Below are positions 21,611-29,554 of a DNA stretch of 40,904 nucleotides, in pieces. The number at the start of each line of letters is the position of its first letter. The stretch's first letter is position 1. A program made the translations under genes and the position numbers. This DNA is from a virus: positions 1 through 40,904 of IMG/VR virus record IMGVR_UViG_3300032046_000075; one strand, 5' to 3'. Below the pieces are notes generated by a model. It did not search any database. It saw only the letters and a list, made by a program, of their open reading frames with translations, and was not told the DNA's origin.

Positions 21611-24600
21611 CGCCTCCGCGCGAGTAGGATGAAGACCACCCCGGCTACTACCACGATTATGAGCCAGTAGGGGAGACCGCCGCCAACTGCGCCGAGCCAC
21701 GGATCACCTGAGACTATGAGGTTCAGCATCACAGACGCGGCGCGTGATACCACGAAGTTGAAGACGCCGAGGGCACCACTACTAAGCATCAACGCCAAAG
21801 ACGCGGCCTTGTAAACGTCAAGCCCCTTGGCAGCCGCGAGGCTTATAGCGATTGTCTGCGCGGCGGCGCGGGTATAGTTAATGGCGACAACGATGACGCT
21901 CCGCGTCGCATCGCTTAGCCAAGTTATTCCCTGCGCGGCGGCGCGGGTGAACTCGCTGAACACCGAGGCCGCGTTAGCCACTGTGAATCCCTGAGTCGCG
22001 TCGCGTAGCGCCTCAATGAGCCTACCCCCGCTTAGGATTGTGACTATTCCCTGAGTAGCTGATCGTCCTACTTCGATGAGTTTACCCGCCCCATTTGTGA
22101 TGCTGATGCTAAGTCCAACGAGGGCGGACACGATTTGGGCGCTTATCCCCTCTAGGCTGACGCTGATGTTTAGCGTCACGTTTTTCAAGACCTCGATTAG
22201 GTGACTCACGTAGAGGTTCATCATAATGCCTTGGGTAGCGACTCGCCCAAACTCAGCCAACCTATCCGCGCTAAGCGTCGCCGCGATTGTCTGTGAGGCT
22301 ACTTTGCCTACTTCGATGAGTTTACCCGCCCCATTTGTGATGCTGATGCTAAGTCCAACGAGGGCGGACACGATTTGGGCGCTTATCCCCTCTAGGCTGA
22401 CGCTGATGTTTAGCGTCACGTTTTTCAAGACCTCGATTAGGTGACTCACGTAGAGATTCATCATAATGCCTTGGGTAGCGACTCGCCCAAACTCAGCCAA
22501 CCTATCCGCGCTAAGCGTCGCCGCGATTGTCTGTGAGGCTACTTTCCCCACTTCGATTAGGCGAGCCGCCGAGTTTCCGAGGGTTAGACTTACTGAGGTG
22601 GCAACATCCAGTATGATGCCCCTAGCCCCGGCGACTGTGAGGCCTATATTCTGTGAGGCTGCTTTGCCTACTTCGATGAGTTTAGTCGTCGCGTCTGCGA
22701 AGGTGAGTCCCTGCGTTGCTGACCTTAGCCACTCACCTAGCCTCATAGTGCTTGACGCGGCGCCTAGGCTCAGGGCGGCGTCTCTGAGGTATTCTTGTAG
22801 CCCCGCTAGGAACTCTGTGAGGCTTCCCGAGGTGAGTGTGAGCGTCTGCGCGGCGGATCGAAGGTAGTCCCCGAGGTATGAGGCGGCGTTGTTAAGCGTC
22901 ATGCCCTGCGTCGCGGCTCGCAGCGCTTCGTAGAGTCTCGCGCCGCCCTGCGTTATGGTGATGCTGAGGCTTATGGAGACTTCGACGATTATCCCTCGGA
23001 GGCTGTTGGCGGCGAAGGGTATGGCCTGCGCCGCGGCCCTAGTGGCTTCAATTAGGCGCGTTGCCGCGGGGGATAAGCTGAGTATCTGTGAGACGCCGCG
23101 GACCCACTCATTGAAGGCGTCTGCAGCGTTTCCGAGTGTTAGGGCCTGTGATGCACTTTTACCCGCCTCAAGTAGCCGCGCGGCTGTATTCGTCACCGTT
23201 AAGCCCAGTGACGTTGTAACTGAAGATATGAAGGTTCTCACTGCATCCGCTGAGAAGATTATGCTCTGAGATGCGCTTTTACCTATCTCAACCAGCCTCA
23301 CGGCGGCGTTTGTGAAGGTGAAACTCGCCGTGGCTGCTCTGAAGTACTCCGTGACCCCAGTGATGAACTCCGCGAGTGTTGAGCCCGCCCAAGTTATTCC
23401 CTGGGATACTATTCGGGTGAACTCGGCTAGGCGGTCTGAGCTGAGGGCGGTGGAGATGGCTTGGCTTACCGCCTTTAGCACCTCTATTAGGCGCGCTGCG
23501 TTGGGGGCGAATGTGAGTGTAGTGGTGGCTGCCCGCATCCACTCAAACAGGCCCCCGACTCCGCTGGTTAATGTCACGCCCTGGGTTACGCCCCTTAGCA
23601 TCTCCGCGAGACGCCCAGCCGCACCGCTAAAAGTGATGCTCTGAGCCGTATCTAAAGATACTTCGATTAGTCGGGTGATGGCGCTCGTCATCGTTAGGGA
23701 TTGAGCCGCTGCTTTCCCAACGTCAAGTCCACGCGCTGCTGAGAACGTGCCCATGATTGCCTGTGATGCGGCTCGCGTTATCTCAATGAACTTCGCCGCT
23801 GATGAGGATAGGGCTATTGCCTGCGTTGATGCTCTTAGATATTCCCCGAATCTGGCGGTGGATGATGCCAACGCGACGGCGAGGTTCACGGCCTTATCCA
23901 TTATCAGTCCACGCGCTGAGTTTAGTCCCATCGTGAGGGCGAGTGTGGCTGCTCTGCCGCGTTCAAGAAGGTTTGCCACGCTGGATGCTAGGCTGAGGCT
24001 CTGGGTTGTGGCGCGGGTAGCGGTGAGTAATCTCGTAGAGGAGACGCCCATTGTTAGGGATTTTGCCCCAGTTTTTGTGACTTCGATGAGTCTCGTAGCG
24101 GATTTGGTGAATGTCAGGCTTTTTGATGCGGCTTTGTAGCTGAATATGAGTCGGAACTCGGCTGTGTAGGTGTCCGTGTCCGTGGCGGTTGCGTCGTCGG
24201 TTGTTATTGTTTGCACGTTGCAGTTTCCGAGGGCGGGTACTTGGGTGAACTTGATCTTGAAGGCTATCTTGTCGGTGTCGGTGTCTATGTTGACTCTTAC
24301 TGAGCCTGACTCTGAGCTTATGCCGTTTGGGTCGCTTGTCTCGCTGAATACGCCGGTGCTCTGTGTCCAGAGGTAGACGCTGGTTTTGCTGTCGCTTGTC
24401 GTGATCGTGATTTGAACGGTATAGAGGTTGGCTACTAGGTCAACATCGGTTACGGTCATGTTGATCCAGCCGAGGACATTGTAGTCGAAGGTGGCGGTGC
24501 TGTCGCAGGCGTCGTTTACGGGGGCGGTGTTTGTTATGGTGGGTTTGAAGTAGCCCGCGTACATGAAGTAGCCTGCCGTGTTAAGCCCCGCGTAGAGTTC

Positions 24601-27252
24601 CACGGCTGCGGTTGCGCCCGTCTCCACGGTGACCGTGTAGCCGTTGTACTCTGTTCCGGCGGCGGATTCGCTTTCGTGGACGAGTATGTAGCGGCTGATC
24701 GCGCTCCCCGATTTCCGCGCGCCTACGTTGTATTCGGCTCCTCCGTCGCCGTTGCAGAGGATGAAGCTGGCGAAGGTGTTTGTAGTGATAGGAAAACGAC
24801 TTTTGAGTAGATTACCGTTCGGGGCTGTCCCACCGTATATCTCACCGTTGAGGACGCAGAGAGACGGAATCTGTGTCTCTGAGACATATATTGGTGCTAC
24901 CTGAGTCCACGCGTTGACGCCGTTCCACTTCAGCAGATTACCGCTCGGGTACGTCCCACCGTATATATTGCCGTTGAGGACGCAGAGAGACATAATATCT
25001 GTCTCTGAACCATATATTGGTGCTACCTGAGTCCACGCGTTGACGCCGTTCCACTTCAGCAGGTTGCCATTGGGACCTGTCCCGCCGTATATCTCATCGC
25101 CGAGGACGCAGAGAGACCGAATATCTGTCTCTGAACCATATATTGGTGCTACCTGAGTCCACGCGTTGACGCTGTTCCACTTCAGCAGATTACCGCTCGG
25201 GTACGTCCCACCGTATATCTCATCGCCGAGGACGCAGAGAGACCGAATATATGTCTCTGAGCCATATATTGGTGCTACCTGAGTCCACGCGTTGACGCCG
25301 TTCCACTTCAGCAGATTACCGCTCGGGTATGTCCCGCCGTATATCTCATCGCCGAGGACGCAGAGAGACAGAATCTGTGTCTCTGAGCCATATTTCGGTG
25401 CTACCTGAGTCCACGCGTTGACGCCGTTCCACTTCAGCAGATTACCGCTCGGGTATGTCCCGCCGTAGATCTCGCCGTTGAGGACGCAGAGAGAATAAAT
25501 CTGTGTCTCTGAACCATATATTGGCGCTACCTGAGTCCACGCGTTGACGCCGTTCCACTTCAGCAGGTTGCCATTGGGACCTGTTCCGCCGTAGATTTCG
25601 CCGTTGAGGACGCAGAGAGACCGAATATATGTCTCTGAACCATATTTCGGTGCTACCTGAGTCCAAATCGATGATGATTTTAATTCCCATGTCGCTGATG
25701 CATCCACACCAAACTGAGCCCAATCCTCAACGAAGTCAACGGCGCTGTCAAAGTATCCGAGGTCGTAGACAAGTTTCGTTGTGGTGTCGCTGATATAATA
25801 CTCGATAACATCTGAGACGTCGCTCTTCACATAGAACATGAAGCCTGATTCACCACCTGCCTCCGGCTCGTGAATCACGAGGCTACGGGTTAAATCAGCG
25901 CCACCATTTGTCCTGATGCCCCCAGTGAAGCCAACATCCTGCTCCTGTGAGGACAGGATCACACTATGAACCAATCCACCATGAGTACCAAGGTCAAGGT
26001 CTGTCCACGTGTTAATCGTCGCCACCGCGTTGCTGCCAAACGCCTCCGTGAAGTCACAGTTCGTAAAGTAGCCCAGTATCCTGAAGTTATCTAAATCACT
26101 TACATCACTGTGATAAGCCTCAATAATACCCGTAGTTGAGTGAACTTTGACGGGCATCGTATAGAGAACTTGACCACCCCCCTCAGCCTCATGAATCAAA
26201 ATGTAGCGGTTCAGGGCACTTCCGTCAGTACGAATACCCATCGTGTTCTCTGTCCCAGTCTGCTCCATACAAAACGCAATCTCTACAATCGCACCCTTTG
26301 GTATCCCTTTATTTGTGGTGACGTCGTAATTACCCCAAACTCCATCGCTTCCAAACGAGGTGAAAGTATCAATCATCTCCGTGTATGCAATGTCAGGGTC
26401 AATCAAAGCTGCATTGACAGGAAAAATGCTCACGGTTCCCTTACCATTCCAGAACGGTTCTGGGCCAACCTGACGCTCCGTCGCACCGTAATCCTCGGTG
26501 CCCACACTCAGCCACATCCCATCAGCGTTCAGCGTCACATCCTTCCCAAGGTACAGCTTACTCTTAGCCCCGACACTCTGCGGAACCGTCATCGTCGTTA
26601 TGTCTGGATAAGTCGCGTTAACATTCGTCGTCAACTCATCGTTAATATAATACCTGTAGTTTGATGCTGGCACCACATCCCAGATCCATCGGAAATCGCC
26701 GAGGTTCCACTGAGCAGACTTCGTGAACGAGACGCTTACCTTCGGCGGCTTCAACGGATCAGAGCAATCAAAGTCAATGACAACGCTCCCCATCACCTTC
26801 TTCTTATCCATGACACTGTACATCAGCCTGTAAAAAGTCGAGTTATGGATAGGAGAAGCCACGCCCGTGAAGTCAATCAACGGAAGCCATGTTTGCCCCG
26901 ATAAATACTGCAGCACGTAGACACTCTTCGACACCACCTCCTCGCCATAGTGGTTCACGAACTTCAGAATATTACCGGGCTGAAGCCAAGTATAAGACCC
27001 GTAAGGCGTAGAGTAAACATAATTGGCCCCATCGTAACTCACAGACGAAACATTGGTGCCATGATTCCTAGAAGCGACACGCTCATGACCAAAAGGCACG
27101 TAGCCGAAGTCACCTGAAAGCCCCGAAATACCAGATTCACCGCTGGATAAGATCGGCGACCCCCCGTTCCACGGCTCCGCGAAGCTGATTGGCAGGCTGC
27201 TAACTAGAAGTAAGGCTAATACAACTAAGCTAGGGAGGCGGCGACGCGACAC
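21607..27252 (-). CDS. Giant virion spike/adhesin with seven-repeat propeller
   Basis: An 1881-residue surface protein from GTG 27252. Signal peptide at 1-25 (LVVLALLLVSSLPISFA); C-terminal TM anchor about 1857-1877 followed by RRR, so most of it is outside. Residues about 270-600 hold repeated beta domains (motif GIRT-GSAL-RYILIHEAEGGG ... ILGYF). Residues 530-823 are seven 42-residue repeats (WTQVAP-YGSET-I-SLCVL-EIYGGT-P-GNLLKWN), likely a seven-bladed propeller, interrupting the third copy of that domain. Residues about 900-1030 match an Ig-like domain of the 29555 protein. Residues about 1035-1840 are about 24-residue repeats (AATQ-LTF---AARLIEV-K), a probable stalk, with an 80-residue exact duplication. 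Role in host attachment is inferred. Confidence 0.85.
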   Translation of the reverse strand: MSRRRLPSLVVLALLLVSSLPISFAEPWNGGSPILSSGESGISGLSGDFGYVPFGHERVASRNHGTNVSSVSYDGANYVYSTPYGSYTWLQPGNILKFVNHYGEEVVSKSVYVLQYLSGQTWLPLIDFTGVASPIHNSTFYRLMYSVMDKKKVMGSVVIDFDCSDPLKPPKVSVSFTKSAQWNLGDFRWIWDVVPASNYRYYINDELTTNVNATYPDITTMTVPQSVGAKSKLYLGKDVTLNADGMWLSVGTEDYGATERQVGPEPFWNGKGTVSIFPVNAALIDPDIAYTEMIDTFTSFGSDGVWGNYDVTTNKGIPKGAIVEIAFCMEQTGTENTMGIRTDGSALNRYILIHEAEGGGQVLYTMPVKVHSTTGIIEAYHSDVSDLDNFRILGYFTNCDFTEAFGSNAVATINTWTDLDLGTHGGLVHSVILSSQEQDVGFTGGIRTNGGADLTRSLVIHEPEAGGESGFMFYVKSDVSDVIEYYISDTTTKLVYDLGYFDSAVDFVEDWAQFGVDASATWELKSSSIWTQVAPKYGSETYIRSLCVLNGEIYGGTGPNGNLLKWNGVNAWTQVAPIYGSETQIYSLCVLNGEIYGGTYPSGNLLKWNGVNAWTQVAPKYGSETQILSLCVLGDEIYGGTYPSGNLLKWNGVNAWTQVAPIYGSETYIRSLCVLGDEIYGGTYPSGNLLKWNSVNAWTQVAPIYGSETDIRSLCVLGDEIYGGTGPNGNLLKWNGVNAWTQVAPIYGSETDIMSLCVLNGNIYGGTYPSGNLLKWNGVNAWTQVAPIYVSETQIPSLCVLNGEIYGGTAPNGNLLKSRFPITTNTFASFILCNGDGGAEYNVGARKSGSAISRYILVHESESAAGTEYNGYTVTVETGATAAVELYAGLNTAGYFMYAGYFKPTITNTAPVNDACDSTATFDYNVLGWINMTVTDVDLVANLYTVQITITTSDSKTSVYLWTQSTGVFSETSDPNGISSESGSVRVNIDTDTDKIAFKIKFTQVPALGNCNVQTITTDDATATDTDTYTAEFRLIFSYKAASKSLTFTKSATRLIEVTKTGAKSLTMGVSSTRLLTATRATTQSLSLASSVANLLERGRAATLALTMGLNSARGLIMDKAVNLAVALASSTARFGEYLRASTQAIALSSSAAKFIEITRAASQAIMGTFSAARGLDVGKAAAQSLTMTSAITRLIEVSLDTAQSITFSGAAGRLAEMLRGVTQGVTLTSGVGGLFEWMRAATTTLTFAPNAARLIEVLKAVSQAISTALSSDRLAEFTRIVSQGITWAGSTLAEFITGVTEYFRAATASFTFTNAAVRLVEIGKSASQSIIFSADAVRTFISSVTTSLGLTVTNTAARLLEAGKSASQALTLGNAADAFNEWVRGVSQILSLSPAATRLIEATRAAAQAIPFAANSLRGIIVEVSISLSITITQGGARLYEALRAATQGMTLNNAASYLGDYLRSAAQTLTLTSGSLTEFLAGLQEYLRDAALSLGAASSTMRLGEWLRSATQGLTFADATTKLIEVGKAASQNIGLTVAGARGIILDVATSVSLTLGNSAARLIEVGKVASQTIAATLSADRLAEFGRVATQGIMMNLYVSHLIEVLKNVTLNISVSLEGISAQIVSALVGLSISITNGAGKLIEVGKVASQTIAATLSADRLAEFGRVATQGIMMNLYVSHLIEVLKNVTLNISVSLEGISAQIVSALVGLSISITNGAGKLIEVGRSATQGIVTILSGGRLIEALRDATQGFTVANAASVFSEFTRAAAQGITWLSDATRSVIVVAINYTRAAAQTIAISLAAAKGLDVYKAASLALMLSSGALGVFNFVVSRAASVMLNLIVSGDPWLGAVGGGLPYWLIIVVVAGVVFILLARRR
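22067..22545 (-). repeat. 240-bp tandem duplication in the spike stalk
   Basis: 22067-22306 and 22307-22545 are identical except one transition (22216 g versus 22456 a). The unit encodes 80 residues and keeps frame. Near-identity, including silent sites, indicates a very recent duplication. Confidence 0.93.
24784..25665 (-). repeat. Seven 126-bp repeats encoding propeller blades
   Basis: Seven consecutive 126-bp units, highly similar at the DNA level. Differences cluster at a few codons: the residues after SET (Y/Q/D) and after the next Ile (R/Y/L/M/P), NG versus GD, and G/Y/A before P(N/S)G. The last unit has lost the C-terminal WNGVNA. Confidence 0.93.
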
Positions 27253-27273
27253 ACCCTAAATCCACCTTTTAGA

Positions 27274-27972
27274 TTAAGATACTTGTATCGTCCAAGTCAC
27301 AGTGATTTTGTCTCCACTGGCGAGGGTAACGGGCGCGAAGGTATCAGCGCATAGCATCGTATTATTCTCACTACCAGTAGTCGTCCAGTGAAGACCCGTA
27401 GCCTGAACAGCAACGTAAGCTGCGTCGGCGGTGAACTGCTTGATGACCGTCCACGTGCCAACCCCAGTAGACGCATAGGCGCCCTCCGCCTTATCAAGGC
27501 CGCCGGCGGTGTCAATCTCACTCCACAGGCGGTGATCTGCTGCAGCGGGGCTATGGGAGCTACGCGTTAAGGCGATCCACTTCGCAATTGTCGCCGCACT
27601 AGGTGAATCACTAAGCTGATCCTCAATCCAATCCGCGCCATCGTTCATAAGCACCCCCACGTGGCGGCTCCAGAAGATGCTGTAGGTACCATCGGGCTCC
27701 TGCCACATCTTACCCGTAGCCTGCCACACAACCGAGGTCAGCGGCGCAAGCATATACTCCACCCCAACCATATAGTTCTCGGGGTTGAGTGTATTAATCA
27801 CGGTGGATGTATCAGTCCTGAACCCGATTTGCTGCCCGAAGCCCGGCCCCACGCCCCCGTACTCACCCGTGATGAAGGTGAATAAGTTACCCATTAGGAG
27901 CCCACCGAGGATGAGCCCTACTATGCCTACCGCCGCGAATCCAGCCGCCGCCGTTTTCTTATCATTGAACAT
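27274..27972 (-). CDS. Virion membrane-anchored surface protein (232 aa)
   Basis: ATG 27972. N-terminal TM helix at about 12-34 (FAAVGIVGLILGGLLMGNLF) with a short cytoplasmic basic end, then a beta-rich ectodomain. The C-terminus VTLASGDKITVTWTIQVS resembles the end of the 31530 protein (VAIPAGNSIRVVFTISL), suggesting related folds. It sits directly upstream of the spike gene, so it may be a spike partner or minor surface subunit. No named family recognised. Confidence 0.65.
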   Translation of the reverse strand: MFNDKKTAAAGFAAVGIVGLILGGLLMGNLFTFITGEYGGVGPGFGQQIGFRTDTSTVINTLNPENYMVGVEYMLAPLTSVVWQATGKMWQEPDGTYSIFWSRHVGVLMNDGADWIEDQLSDSPSAATIAKWIALTRSSHSPAAADHRLWSEIDTAGGLDKAEGAYASTGVGTWTVIKQFTADAAYVAVQATGLHWTTTGSENNTMLCADTFAPVTLASGDKITVTWTIQVS

Positions 27973-28012
27973 ACTATATTAACTATTCCAACCCACCTTA
28001 AAAGTTTAATGA

Positions 28013-28381
28013 TTAACTACGATACGCAACCACGCCTATGATGAGCCCCAGCACGATTACGAGGGTCTGCACCTGCTCCAAGGTGGCGGGGGCGAGCATC
28101 GCAGCCGACACCATCCCCGCTACATTTAACTCGTAGAGGAGAAGCGCCAACCCCACCCCCATAACTGTGTAGCCCCCCATCGCCCCCACCCCATTCTTAG
28201 CCCACGCCGCCTCCACAACCGCCACACCCATAATAAGTAGACCGGGGAGAATAATGCCAAACGTCGCGCCTATGCCAGTGGGTATCTCGGGGATACTCAT
28301 CGTGGTAAACACGTAGTAGAATGCCACGGGAATAATCGCAACCGCCAAATATACCATGAAACCGTTTTCGCGTTTACCCAT
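28013..28381 (-). CDS. Four-TM membrane protein (122 aa)
   Basis: Nearly all hydrophobic: helices at about 8-26, 37-57, 64-86 and 100-120 with short loops. Its start overlaps the upstream gene by 8 nt. Pleolipovirus and spindle-virus genomes carry similar small polytopic virion proteins beside the spike gene. Function inferred only. Confidence 0.65.
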   Translation of the reverse strand: MGKRENGFMVYLAVAIIPVAFYYVFTTMSIPEIPTGIGATFGIILPGLLIMGVAVVEAAWAKNGVGAMGGYTVMGVGLALLLYELNVAGMVSAAMLAPATLEQVQTLVIVLGLIIGVVAYRS

Positions 28382-28997
28382 GTAGAGTCTCGCCTACCTT
28401 ATCCTTTACCCTAAATATTAGTTTATCCCCATACCCCGGAAACTGAAGCACCCACAGCAGCGTGTAGAGGCTTACCACGCGACACACCATATTGAATACA
28501 GGTGATAGCTCCGAGAAGAAGAAGGGCACCACCATCCGAACCATAGAAAGCCCCCCCACAAACGTCCACATGGCGATGGTCCAATACCACCACCGCCTGG
28601 GAAACACGAAGCCCACGCCCAGCAAGAAGGGAACCACGTAGAGGTGTGTGCTCTGGAAAACTACCAAGCCCGATGCGATTAAGATGTTACTCAAGTGGAT
28701 GGGAACTTCCCAAAAATATGAGTTAAACCAAACAACCAAGACCCCCAGGCTAACCGACTGAAAACCGGGGCGATCACGATAGTGGTGAATCACAAACACA
28801 GTCGCAAGGGCATAGAATACTAATATCTCATTTGTGTAGAACCCGGAGCCATACCCCGTCCACAATAACGCCCCAGCTAACGCTAATCCTAATCCTTGAA
28901 CGACTTGAGGTGAGATTGGCATCTTTTTATTATAAGCCCACATAAAAAAGATGGGCTGTAAATAAACAAAACCCACCGCGATAGTTAAGAGGTCCAC
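28374..28997 (-). CDS. Polytopic membrane protein (207 aa)
   Basis: GTG start. Five to seven hydrophobic segments (LLTIAVGFVYLQPIFFMW, GLGLALAGALLWTGYG, ILVFYALATVFVI, SLGVLVVWFNSYFW, LYVVPFLLGVGFVF, MWTFVGGLSMVRMVVPFFF). No transporter motif recognised. Probably a virion membrane or assembly protein given its place between the capsid candidate and the 4-TM gene. Confidence 0.6.
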   Translation of the reverse strand: MDLLTIAVGFVYLQPIFFMWAYNKKMPISPQVVQGLGLALAGALLWTGYGSGFYTNEILVFYALATVFVIHHYRDRPGFQSVSLGVLVVWFNSYFWEVPIHLSNILIASGLVVFQSTHLYVVPFLLGVGFVFPRRWWYWTIAMWTFVGGLSMVRMVVPFFFSELSPVFNMVCRVVSLYTLLWVLQFPGYGDKLIFRVKDKVGETLHG

Positions 28998-29020
28998 ACA
29001 CTAATTACTTGATAAGTGTT

Positions 29021-29049
29021 ATAAAAATAAGCGGATTCACCCATCCGCT
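29021..29049 (-). terminator. Intrinsic terminator after the capsid candidate
   Basis: On the minus strand AGCGGAT-GGGTGA-ATCCGCT (29049-29030) is followed by TATTTTTAT. It lies 9 nt after the stop of the 68-residue gene. Confidence 0.75.
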
Positions 29050-29057
29050 GGGGGGAA

Positions 29058-29264
29058 CTAACTTCCGCCGAGTGGGCCCTTCTTCCCGAAGAGGAATAGG
29101 ATCACGACTAGGCCGAAGAGGCTCGCAATCATCGTAACGGCATCATTGATACCGGTGGATACGGCTGCGAAGAAGGCGATGCCTGCGAGTATCGTCAGGA
29201 CACCCGCGATGATAGCCCACTTGACGATTGGGTTATCCATGATATCATTTGCTATATTAGACAA
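29058..29264 (-). CDS. Two-helix hydrophobic protein, major capsid protein candidate
   Basis: A 68-residue protein (TTG 29264; ATG 29240 possible). Two TM helices at about 15-34 (WAIIAGVLTILAGIAFFAAV) and 38-58 (DAVTMIASLFGLVVILFLF) joined by a short loop, with a GKKGPLGGS tail. This matches the size and layout of major capsid proteins of spindle-shaped archaeal viruses (fusellovirus VP1-like). It has its own TATA box and a strong terminator, consistent with an abundant product. There is no sequence proof; it is inferred from architecture and genome context. Confidence 0.6.
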   Translation of the reverse strand: MSNIANDIMDNPIVKWAIIAGVLTILAGIAFFAAVSTGINDAVTMIASLFGLVVILFLFGKKGPLGGS

Positions 29265-29318
29265 AGTTTTGGTTCTTCGCTCCCGGTGACGCTACAGGTA
29301 ACTAAGTGGCGATGGGGT

Positions 29319-29328
29319 AATATAAGAT
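29319..29328 (-). promoter_or_regulatory. TATA box for the capsid candidate
   Basis: Minus strand TCTTATATTA, about 55 nt before the TTG start. Together with the terminator it makes this gene a single-gene transcription unit. Confidence 0.55.
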
Positions 29329-29333
29329 TATTG

Positions 29334-29543
29334 CTAAAATAAGACGCATATTGTTAAGCCGTACCACATAAAAACGCCCATAACTAATAACAACCATTCA
29401 TCTGGTGTTTTAAGTACCTGTGGTGCCCCCCCACCATTTTTGGCGCGTTGCTCGTTTTTATGTAGTTCCCGAATGTCCTTTGTGACGTAAGGGAGTGCCC
29501 TGATCTCGCTTCTTTCATTTACTTTTTCGGTTTTCCTAAACAT
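29334..29543 (-). CDS. Small C-tail-anchored protein (69 aa)
   Basis: ATG 29543, after the end of the 654-residue gene; the longer frame would overlap that gene. A charged N-terminal half (RKTEKVNERSEIRAL, DIRELHKNEQRAK) precedes one TM helix (WLLLVMGVFMWYGLTICVLF) at the C-terminus. Likely a small membrane protein of the virion or assembly complex. Confidence 0.6.
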   Translation of the reverse strand: MFRKTEKVNERSEIRALPYVTKDIRELHKNEQRAKNGGGAPQVLKTPDEWLLLVMGVFMWYGLTICVLF

Positions 29544-29554
29544 TCCAATCACAT

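Noticed and set aside
22226-24139. Several plus-strand frames opposite the spike stalk
   Set aside because: They are shadows of the repetitive stalk and repeat its periodicity; no start signals.
24784-25665. Regular 126-bp repeats resembling a CRISPR-like array
   Set aside because: The units are contiguous, coding and without unique spacers; they encode propeller blades in the spike frame.
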